Shown: in pieces, positions 7,709 to 15,800 of the stretch
Layout: every line of letters starts with the position of its first letter
How positions within the stretch are numbered: the stretch's first letter is position 1
From: Aromatoleum diolicum
GTDB taxonomy: Bacteria > Pseudomonadota > Gammaproteobacteria > Burkholderiales > Rhodocyclaceae
Assembly: GCF_012910955.1 (NCBI RefSeq)
Contig: NZ_WTVQ01000005.1
Location: forward strand, 62,001 to 126,000
Direction of reading: 5' to 3'
Length of the DNA stretch: 64,000 nt
The notes under the pieces: generated by a model
Databases searched by the model: none
Told to the model about the DNA's origin: nothing
The model's input: the letters and a program-made list of their open reading frames with translations, nothing else
Translations under genes and position numbers: made by a program

Positions 7709-8254
7709 ATGGCGATGAACAGCGTACGGCCGGGACAACTCGCCGGACTGATTGCCCTCCTCGTGGTGGGGGCCGGGACGCCGCGGCTCGCCCTGCCGGT
7801 TGAGCAGGACGCCTTGGAGCGCGAGCGCTTCGAGCAAATCACCGTTGTCGATGACGAGGTGCTGGATGGTCTGCGGGGAGGATTCGAAACACCGGGCGGG
7901 CTGATGCTTTCCTTCGGCATCGAGCGTCTGGTCTATATCAATGGCGAATTGTTGAGCACCACCAGTCTCAACGTGGCGGATCTCGGCAGGTTCGTCGGCG
8001 GCAGTGCGGACGCTGGCAGGATGCCGACGCTGGGAAGCACCGTGGGCCTGATCCAGAATGGGCCGAACAATACATTCGATGCGAGCATCATGGCCTCCGG
8101 GGCCTTTGCGACGGTGATCCAGAACACCCTGAACGACCAGACGATACTGTCCGTCACGACGATCAATGCAACGGTCAACAGCATGGATATGATGCAGGCC
8201 AACCGCATCGGCGACTCGCTCAGAAGCACCGTTAACAGCGCGCTTTTCAGATAG
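7709..8254 (+). CDS. Secreted LRGG-motif protein (FapE-like position)
   Basis: The product has 181 residues from ATG 7709 (ATG 7715 is possible). An N-terminal hydrophobic signal (about 10-28) is followed by an acidic stretch and VVDDEVLDGLRGG (46-58), the same double-glycine-like motif as in the 6618 gene. The mature part is rich in Asn, Thr and Ser, with repeated IQN elements (GLIQNGPNN, TVIQNTLNDQ) and alternating polar/hydrophobic residues typical of beta-structured fibre proteins. It starts 4 bp after the C39 peptidase. By position it matches FapE, but the sequence relation is not established by eye. Confidence 0.78.
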   Translation: MAMNSVRPGQLAGLIALLVVGAGTPRLALPVEQDALERERFEQITVVDDEVLDGLRGGFETPGGLMLSFGIERLVYINGELLSTTSLNVADLGRFVGGSADAGRMPTLGSTVGLIQNGPNNTFDASIMASGAFATVIQNTLNDQTILSVTTINATVNSMDMMQANRIGDSLRSTVNSALFR

Positions 8255-8272
8255 TCTCATTGTGAACTTTCC

Positions 8273-8299
8273 GGCAGGCTGCCCGGGGGCAGCACTGCC
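8273..8299. terminator. Hairpin between convergent genes
   Basis: GGCAG-GCTGCCC faces GGGCAGC-A-CTGCC, a ~12-bp GC-rich stem with a tiny loop, in the 57-bp gap between the convergent secreted-protein and barrel genes. It has no T-tract, so it may be a weak or bidirectional transcription barrier. Confidence 0.4.
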
Positions 8300-8311
8300 G
8301 ATTGCGCTGCC

Positions 8312-9637
8312 TCAGAGCGTGAGTGGCATGCGCAGGGTGAGCTGGATGTCGGGCGCGTCGTCGGTGAGGCCCGCGCCGATGGATAGATTAAGCGTCTTGC
8401 CCGAATTGAGCCGGTAGGAGTAGCCGAGCAACAGGGTTCCCAATTGTGACCGGACCGAAGTCGTCGGCCGCCTGCCACCTACCTTGACCTTGCCGACCGA
8501 CAGATGATCGTAGCCGATGCTGAACGACGATCGATCATTCAGCGCAAGGCCCATGCCGAAGTTGAAGCCGACTGCGCCGCCCGGCTGCACTTTACCGAGA
8601 TCGAGGTCACCGTCGTTGGTCTTCTGCTTTACGTTGTCGCGCGCGAAGCTGTACTGATAGCTGACGCCGCCAAAAAATACCACCGGGTCAGAAGGAAGGA
8701 GCACGGTGATTCCTGGCTGAACCGTGAAAAAGCCGGAGCCAGTCGGCATCTCGGTTTGCAGGCCCGTGCCGGTGGTGCCGCGTATCGTGCGGTCCACCTT
8801 GACCTCGAAGGGGTCCCTTCCCGTACGGGTCTTGAATCGCAGGGAGGCAATGTAGTAAGGATCCTCCACACCACCGTCATTGAGCTGATAACGCCCGGTG
8901 AGTTCGATGTCGCCGAGGCCGTGCCCATCAACATCAAAGGAGGTATCGGCCGCGGCGCCCGCACCGACCGGCCGGCTTACGCTGGTATCGGTTCGATATA
9001 CATACGGAATTTTCGCTTCGAGTTCGAAGCGGTTGGTAATGCCGCGGCGCACGGTCAGTGCGCCGATGAAGGTATCGCTCTTCACCTCACGCACGTCGAT
9101 CAGTCCGATCAGGATGGCCGGGATAATCGTGTAACCGACCAGCGCGATGCGATTACTGGATGAGTGGGCGTATTGCAGCGAGGGTTCGACCAACCACTTG
9201 CCTGGAGGAGTGAGAACCCCCGGTTGCTCAAAGATCGGCGCCACCGCAGGCGGCCGGTTTTCAGTGCGGCGTTCGGGGGGCTTTCCGACCGGTTTCGGCG
9301 CCTGAGCCACCTGCTGTGCGGGCTGTGCTGCGGTGACCTGGGCAGTTGTCGGGGTTGACGGTGCGGCCGCCGCTCCCGCCGGTACCGTCCCCCGCCCCCT
9401 GACGCTGGCGATGTCGAGGGTCCGCTGCAAGTCGTCGAGCAGCATCTGTTGCTTCGCAAGGTCGCGATTGAGCGATTCGATCTGACGGCTTTGCTCTTCC
9501 ACCCTCCGTTTAAGGTCCGCCATCGAAGTGCTAAAGGTGCCTTCTTCGGCATGGGCCACGGAGCCGGAGGTGGCGATCACAAGGCCGGCAAGACTGCAGC
9601 CCAGCAGCCGTCCTTGACGATGTGCCAGTGCGTTCAT
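8312..9637 (-). CDS. Outer-membrane beta-barrel with N-terminal coiled coil (FapF-like secretion channel)
   Basis: The product has 441 residues. A signal peptide ends near AHA (30). A coiled coil follows (about 36-78: LKRRVEEQSRQIESLNRDL), then a Pro/Ala-rich linker (about 80-140) and a ~300-residue region of alternating beta strands that ends in LTLRMPLTL. The same order (coiled coil, linker, barrel) is known for FapF, which exports Fap subunits. AAGGGGGGAAAC is an excellent ribosome site. It lies 50 bp downstream of the sigma-54 activator on the same strand and converges on the substrate genes. The N-terminal helix could plug or trimerise the pore. Confidence 0.82.
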   Translation of the reverse strand: MNALAHRQGRLLGCSLAGLVIATSGSVAHAEEGTFSTSMADLKRRVEEQSRQIESLNRDLAKQQMLLDDLQRTLDIASVRGRGTVPAGAAAAPSTPTTAQVTAAQPAQQVAQAPKPVGKPPERRTENRPPAVAPIFEQPGVLTPPGKWLVEPSLQYAHSSSNRIALVGYTIIPAILIGLIDVREVKSDTFIGALTVRRGITNRFELEAKIPYVYRTDTSVSRPVGAGAAADTSFDVDGHGLGDIELTGRYQLNDGGVEDPYYIASLRFKTRTGRDPFEVKVDRTIRGTTGTGLQTEMPTGSGFFTVQPGITVLLPSDPVVFFGGVSYQYSFARDNVKQKTNDGDLDLGKVQPGGAVGFNFGMGLALNDRSSFSIGYDHLSVGKVKVGGRRPTTSVRSQLGTLLLGYSYRLNSGKTLNLSIGAGLTDDAPDIQLTLRMPLTL

Positions 9638-9687
9638 GTTTCCCCCCTTATTCTCGTGTTCGACAGAAACCCGGCACCCGTAGGCGA

Positions 9688-11022
9688 CTACAGGATGATC
9701 TTCAGGCGATCGATCATGCGGTACAGGGTGACGCGGGAAACGCCCAGCTGGCGCGCCACTTCCGATACGTTGTTCTGGTATTTGTTCAGGCTGCTCACGA
9801 TGACGTCCTTTTCAACCGTGGAGCGGACCTCATTCAGCGTGGGATTGGTGCCACCCTCGAGGTCAGGTGAAGGAATGCCCAGATCCGCGGCGCTGATCAG
9901 CTTGCTTTCGGTCATGATCATCGCGTGCTGCACGCGGTTGATCAGCTCCCGAACGTTGCCCGGCCACGGGTACTCGCACATCGCATGGAGCGCCTCGGAA
10001 CTGAAGCCTTTTACCTGCGGACTTTTCTGGTGCCGGTTTTCGTTGAAGATGGTGGTGACCAACAGCGCAATATCCTGCGCGCGCTCGCGCAACGGTGGCA
10101 CCTTGATATGCAGTACGTTTAGCCGGTAAAAGAGATCCTCGCGGAACCGTCCTTCGGCGACTGCACGGCCCAGATCCACATGAGTTGCGGCGATCACTCG
10201 CACGTCCACCCGCATGCGCGCGGTCGAGCCGACCCGGACGATGGTCTTTTCCTGCAGAAAGCGCAGCAGGTTCGCCTGCAGGTCGAAAGGCAGATCGCCG
10301 ATTTCGTCCAGGAACAACACCCCCTGATTGGCTGCCTCGATATTGCCGATTTTGCGTTGGTTCGCGCCGGTGAAGGCTCCGCGCTCATGCCCGAAAAGCT
10401 CGGACTGAATGAGATTGGGCGCAATGGCACCACAATTCATCGTTATGAACGGCGCGTTCGCGCGCTCCGAATGGTGATGGATGGCGCGCGCAACCAGTTC
10501 CTTGCCGGTGCCGGACTCGCCGCCAATCAGCACCGGTGCATTCACCGTCAGGATCTTGTCGAGTTGACGGTACAACTGGACCATTTTCGGGCTGCGTCCA
10601 GTCATTCCGTACCGGCCGATGTCGTCCTCTTGTTCGACGATGCTCTTGCAGATCAGCGCCTTGCCGTGGGCGTGACCCAAGGTCATGATCAGGCGATCGC
10701 GGTCCAGCGGCAGCGTGTGAAAGTCATGGAAGCTGCGCAGAACCATTGGTCCAAAGGTTTGATTGCGCAGCAGTTCTCGACCCAGAATCGCGATCCATTC
10801 GACATCGTGCCTGGCGAGCAGGGATTCCAGTTCGCGGGCCGACCATGATTGCGGTGAAGTAAAGGCCACCAGGCCGACCAACGGGCAACGTATCCCCAAT
10901 GCCCTGTTTGCTTCCTCAATTGTCGAAACGACATGGAAATCCCAATCGGGGAGATCCAGGTCATCCAGTGCAGTGCGGACAGCGCCGTTCCGGTCGAGTA
11001 ATACTCCCTTCCGCTTTTCCAT
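9688..11022 (-). CDS. Sigma-54-dependent transcriptional activator with degenerate receiver domain
   Basis: The product has 444 residues from ATG 11022. Residues 1-125 look like a receiver fold without the phospho-acceptor Asp (strand PLVGLVAF), as in the VpsR-type group. The AAA+ domain follows: Walker A GGESGTGKE (167-175), sigma-54 contact loop GAFTGA (215-220), Walker B VLFLDE (235-240) and R-finger region FREDLFYRLN. A Fis-type helix-turn-helix (418-438, EVARQLGVSRVTLYRMI) ends the protein. It should activate the -24/-12 promoter at 5085 and perhaps its own operon with the barrel gene. The signal may be a small molecule, not phosphorylation. A longer frame upstream (to 11214) has no domain character. 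Confidence 0.92.
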   Translation of the reverse strand: MEKRKGVLLDRNGAVRTALDDLDLPDWDFHVVSTIEEANRALGIRCPLVGLVAFTSPQSWSARELESLLARHDVEWIAILGRELLRNQTFGPMVLRSFHDFHTLPLDRDRLIMTLGHAHGKALICKSIVEQEDDIGRYGMTGRSPKMVQLYRQLDKILTVNAPVLIGGESGTGKELVARAIHHHSERANAPFITMNCGAIAPNLIQSELFGHERGAFTGANQRKIGNIEAANQGVLFLDEIGDLPFDLQANLLRFLQEKTIVRVGSTARMRVDVRVIAATHVDLGRAVAEGRFREDLFYRLNVLHIKVPPLRERAQDIALLVTTIFNENRHQKSPQVKGFSSEALHAMCEYPWPGNVRELINRVQHAMIMTESKLISAADLGIPSPDLEGGTNPTLNEVRSTVEKDVIVSSLNKYQNNVSEVARQLGVSRVTLYRMIDRLKIIL

Positions 11023-11673
11023 ATGCAACCCCAAATTCCGAGCGGCGCTTGCCCTTTCCTGGAATCGGTGCGGCAGTGCAATTCCTGCCCCTCGACCCGG
11101 GTCCGTGCAGCAAGCCAGCCCAGTTCCTTGAACCGGAAACCAATGACCGGGGCACACAAGACAAACCCGGCCGGTTGCTCTGCCACTGGCCGGCGATCGC
11201 CCCGTTGAAGTCATGTGTGATGACGGTGCATGAATGATGCCAACTGCTTGAGGATGCGCGTTTTGAGGTGTGTCGACATGTAACGTAACTGCAAACGTCA
11301 GTTCATAAACCCATTCGCATATTCGTTTTGCATTTTTGCATTGTGCGAGATGACCTGCGGAGGCACGCGGCCGGCTGGATGTGCAAGATCCTGTTGCATC
11401 AAAGGGGAATCGAAGAACGGCCAGTGATGTTTCCCGGCGCCTGCACTGACGATGCCAAAGGAATTATTCAGATTGGACTGTCGAAGTCGCATCGGTGACT
11501 CAACAGCGCAGGTGTCAAATGCGTCGACACTCTTCCTGGCCCGCATTGCTCACACCCTCACGATTCGGTCCAAAGCGAAGGTCGTTCTCGGCAGTGTTAC
11601 GTCGGTCGCGATCTTCCGTTGAGGATGAGCCCACCGACGCGCGCATCGTGTCCGTATATGTGAGAGATGCGCA
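11023..11673. other. Intergenic region, no supported gene
   Basis: This 651-bp region lies upstream of the sigma-54 activator and downstream of the esterase. Several short frames exist on both strands but none has a ribosome site plus protein-like composition. It is locally AT-richer around 11290-11350. No clear promoter was found. Confidence 0.5.
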
Positions 11674-12777
11674 CTAGCCCGCGCCCTTTGCGAATTGTTT
11701 GGCCATGAAGGCCCAGATCATGCGCGACGCGTCCGGGCCTTTCGGATCGCTATAGTTCTGCCCCGCGGCGCCACCACTCCACGCATGGCCAAGGCCGTTG
11801 ATCTCGCAGAGGGTTGCGACCACGTGGCCGCGCGCCCGGTAATCGGTAATCGTGGCGGCGTAGCGCGTGCCGCGCTGCACCGTGCGCGGCCTACTCGGTT
11901 TCGCGCCCACCCGGGCGCCCCACAGCCGCGCCGCTTCGGCGCCATTGCTGGGCGCCACGACATAGTCGGCGCTGCCATGGATCACCAGTAGCGCGGGCGA
12001 GCGCGTTCCGACGGCGATCGGCGCGAGTGCTGCACCTGCAACCCGGCGCCCGCGCATGGCCCGCAATGCGGTGGCTGATGAATGCGCGACACCCGTTCCG
12101 ATACCCGAATGCATTGCGATCGCCCGAAAACGCTGCGGGCGATGCGCCGCCAGCAGCGCGGCCATGCCCGCGCCCGCCGAAAGCCCGGCCAGCGCGATAC
12201 GCTCCGGATCGACGGGTTGCAACAGGCAGACCTGATCGATCGCGGCGTCGATGGCGCCGGCCTCGCGCTGCGCCCGACCCGAGCGCGTGTCGTACCAGTT
12301 CCAGCAACCTTGAGCATTCGCGAGGCGGTCCTGTTCGGGATAAAGCACAAAGAAGCGTTCGCGAGCGGCGATCCGGTTCATCTTGCTGCTGGAAGCCAAG
12401 GCTTCCGCGCCCTGCCAGCAACCGTGCAGCATCACCACAAGCGGCAGGCGCTCGCCGCGCTGCACGCCGGGAGGCTTGTAGAGCCAATAGCGGCGAGCGC
12501 CAGCGGTGCCGATGGCGAGCCCCGCGCTCCAGTCGCCCACGGCTGGCGCGGTGCGCTTCTCCGCGACACGCTTCTCCGCGACACGCTTCTCGGCGACCCG
12601 TTTCGTCGCCGTACGTTTCATCGCCGTACGTTTCGCCGCTGCGGGTTTGCGCGCAGGCTTGGCCTTCAGCGCCTGCGTTATCGCCTTCGAACCGGCGCGA
12701 ATCGCCGTCCGCGTCATCGCCGTCAGTGCGCGCTGGAATGATCGGCCCAAAAGGGCCTTTCGCGTGCGTCGTGCCAT
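11674..12777 (-). CDS. PHB-depolymerase-type esterase
   Basis: The product has 367 residues. The alpha/beta-hydrolase core is that of the extracellular PHB depolymerase/esterase (LpqC-like) family: VVMLHGCWQ (oxyanion region), nucleophile Ser in GLSAG, Asp in HGSADYVV and His in GLGHAWSGG. The N-terminal ~105 residues are basic and repetitive (KRTA/KRVAEKRVAEKR units from repeated 15-bp DNA) with no clear signal peptide. The basic tail might bind polyphosphate, DNA or granule surfaces; that is inference. Likely substrates are short polyhydroxyalkanoates or aromatic esters. It appears monocistronic and is followed by ndvB in the same direction upstream of it on the map. Confidence 0.87.
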   Translation of the reverse strand: MARRTRKALLGRSFQRALTAMTRTAIRAGSKAITQALKAKPARKPAAAKRTAMKRTATKRVAEKRVAEKRVAEKRTAPAVGDWSAGLAIGTAGARRYWLYKPPGVQRGERLPLVVMLHGCWQGAEALASSSKMNRIAARERFFVLYPEQDRLANAQGCWNWYDTRSGRAQREAGAIDAAIDQVCLLQPVDPERIALAGLSAGAGMAALLAAHRPQRFRAIAMHSGIGTGVAHSSATALRAMRGRRVAGAALAPIAVGTRSPALLVIHGSADYVVAPSNGAEAARLWGARVGAKPSRPRTVQRGTRYAATITDYRARGHVVATLCEINGLGHAWSGGAAGQNYSDPKGPDASRMIWAFMAKQFAKGAG

Positions 12778-12866
12778 GCTTTCAGCGCTCGATCGTCAGT
12801 GGTGCAACAGAGGCGCATGCAAGCGCCCCGTGGGAGCCGCCCCGCGGCAATGGCAGGAGCAAGCGC

Positions 12867-15800
12867 TTATTTCGCATCCACGCGCACCTCGACCATGTGT
12901 TCCTGGTGGTCATCAACCAGGGGAATCGCCTTGTCGGGTCGCTCGACGCCATCCACAGTCACGCTCGTCACGCCGCTTTCCCGATCGTCACCGACACGCA
13001 TTTGCGAGACGCCGATGTGATAGACGGTGTCCCGATAGCGGTAGTGGATCTTGTACGCGTGCCAGTCCGCCGGCAGGCAGGGCGCGAGATGCAGGGTGTC
13101 GCCCGCCAGCCTCAGGCCCAGCAGCGATTCCATCACCAGCCGATACATCCAGCCGGCAGAGCCGGTGTACCAGCTCCAGCCACCGCGGCCGATGTGCGGC
13201 GTGAGTGCGTAGACGTCGGCTGCGACGACGTAGGGTTCCGCCTTGTAGGTGGCGATCCCCTCCGCGGAAAGTCCGTGATTGACCGGGTTGATCATGGCCA
13301 ACAGCTCCCAGGCACGCTCGCGCTCGCCCAAGGCGGCAAACGCCATCGCCGCCCAGATCGCCCCGTGGGTGTACTGGCCGCCATTCTCGCGCACGCCCGG
13401 CACGTAGCCGCGGATGTAGCCGGGATCCAGATTCGACTTGTCGAAGGGCGGATCGAGAAGCTGGACGAGCGCGTAGTCGCGGCGCACGAGCCGTTCGTCA
13501 ACGGATTTCATGGCCATGCGCGAACGCATCTCGTCGCCCGCCCCGGACAGCACGGACCAGCTCTGCGAGATCGAATCGATGCGGCATTCCGTGTTGCCGG
13601 CGGAGCCAAGCGGCGTGCCATCGTCGAACCAGGCGCGGCGGTACCACTGGCCGTCCCAGGCGTGCTGCTCGATGTTCCGGCGCAACTGCCCCCCCTCCTC
13701 CACGCACAGATCGGCGAAGGATGCATCACCGTACGCTCTCGCCACCCCGGCGAACTGTCTCAGCACTTCGCACAGGAAGAAGCCCAGCCAGACACTCTCG
13801 CCCTTGCCCTTGATCCCTACCAGATTCATGCCGTCGTTCCAGTCGCCCGCGCCGATCAGCGGCAGGCCGCGTTCACCGAAGCGCAGACCGTGGCGGATGG
13901 CTCGCACGCAGTGCTGGTACAGGCTGTCCACGTCGACGGAGCGGCCGGGCAGGTCATAGTAGGAGTCGTCCTCGGGATTGACCGGGCGGCCCTCGAGGAA
14001 GTGCACGGCTTCGTCCAGTACCCCCGTGTCGCCGGTACTCGTCACATAGCGGCACACCGCCAGCGGTAGCCACAGGTAGTCGTCCGAACAGCGCGTGCGC
14101 ACCCCCCGGCCTGCCGGCGGATGCCACCAGTGCTGCACGTCGCCCTCCTGGAACTGACGGCTCGCGCACAACAGCAGATGCGCACGCACCAGCCCGGGCT
14201 CGGCATGGATCAGTGCCATCACATCCTGCAACTGGTCGCGGAAGCCAAAGGCGCCACCCGACTGGTAATAGCCGCTGCGGGCCCAGATGCGACACACCAG
14301 CGTCTGGTACATGAGCCAGCCGTTGGTCAGCACGTTGACCGACGGGTCGGGCGTTTCCACCTGAACCGCGCCGAGCGTGTGCTTCCAGTGCTGCTGCACC
14401 GTTGCGAGCGCACCGCGCGCGGCCAGGGCGCCGCGGAAGCGCTGCACGAGCGTGCCGGCGTCTTCGACGTTGAGCCCGACGCCGAGCCGGAAGACGACTT
14501 CGCGCTCCTGCCCCTCAGCCAGATCGAAACTCACCTGGATCGCGCCGCAGGGGTCCAGCGCCGCGCCCACTTTGCCGGACAGGCGCGTGCGGCTCATTGC
14601 CGCCGGATTTCGCAGCGTGCCGTTGCGCCCGAGGAATTCCGTGCGGTCCCCGCTCAGGTTGCGTGTCGGTTCATCCACATCGAAGAAGGCCACCCGCTCG
14701 GCAAACTCCATGCTGTAGGGGTTACGCGCGTAGAGCGCACCGCTGCGGGGGTCGATTTCGGTGCTGACATGCATGGCGGATTTCGCCCCCAGATCCCCCA
14801 GCACCCACTCGACGTAGCCGGTCACGGAGAGCCGGCGCGCACGCCCCGATTCGTTTCGCATTTTCAGCACCGAGAACTTGACGGGGGCGTCCAGCGCCAC
14901 GAAAACGCGCAGTTCCGACCAAATGCCTGCGGATCGGGTCTCGAAGACGCTATAGCCGAATCCGTGCCGGACGACGTAGGACGCATCGGCACGGGCCGGC
15001 AGCGGTGTGGGCGACCAGAACTGGCCGGTCTCTTCGTCGCGCAGGTACAGGGCTTCGCCGCTCGAATCGCTCACCGGATCGTTGTGCCAGGGGGTGAGAC
15101 GGAATTCGTGCGCGTTCTCGCTCCAGGTGTAGGCGACGCCGCTCTCCGAGACGATCGTCCCGAAGTGGGGATTCGCCAGAACGTTCACCCACGGCGCCGG
15201 AGTCACCTCGCCGGGCGCGAGCGCAATGACGTATTCACGCCCGTCAGGGGTGAATCCGCCGAGCCCGTTGAACAGGATCAGATCGCGGCGCGGCGGCTCG
15301 GCGGCGGGAGCGCCTTCGGAACGCTGCGCGCGACTCGGCGCAAAACGCGGCGGCCGTGGATCCGCAAGGGTGCGGCGGTCGAGCTGCTCCACCAGTGTGC
15401 CCCGGCCGTCGGAAATGATGGCACGCGCAACCGACTGGAGCAGGATGCGGTCCTCGCCGGACATCTGCTCGGCGGGCCGCACGAAAATGCCCCCCGGCCG
15501 ATCGATCACGCTCGCCTCGATACCCGAGGCGATCAGCCCCATGATCTGTTCCTGCAATCGTTGCCGGTAACCGGCATGCTCCTCGTTCCAGATCACCAGG
15601 TCCACCGCCAGCCCCTTCAGCCGCCAATACGCGTGGGCCTGCACGAGTTGGCGCACGAGATCGATGTTGGCCGAGTCGCCGATCTGCAGCAGCACGATCG
15701 GCAGATCGCCCGAAATGGCGTATCCCCACAGGCCCGACTGTCCGCGGCGATTCTTGATGAGCACCGCCGGGTCGGCGCGCAGCGAGGCGTTGGCGTGGAT

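Noticed and set aside
11085-11100. Sigma-54 promoter for the activator gene on the minus strand
   Set aside because: Only GG and GC of the -24/-12 elements fit; the other consensus bases do not. It is too weak to list.
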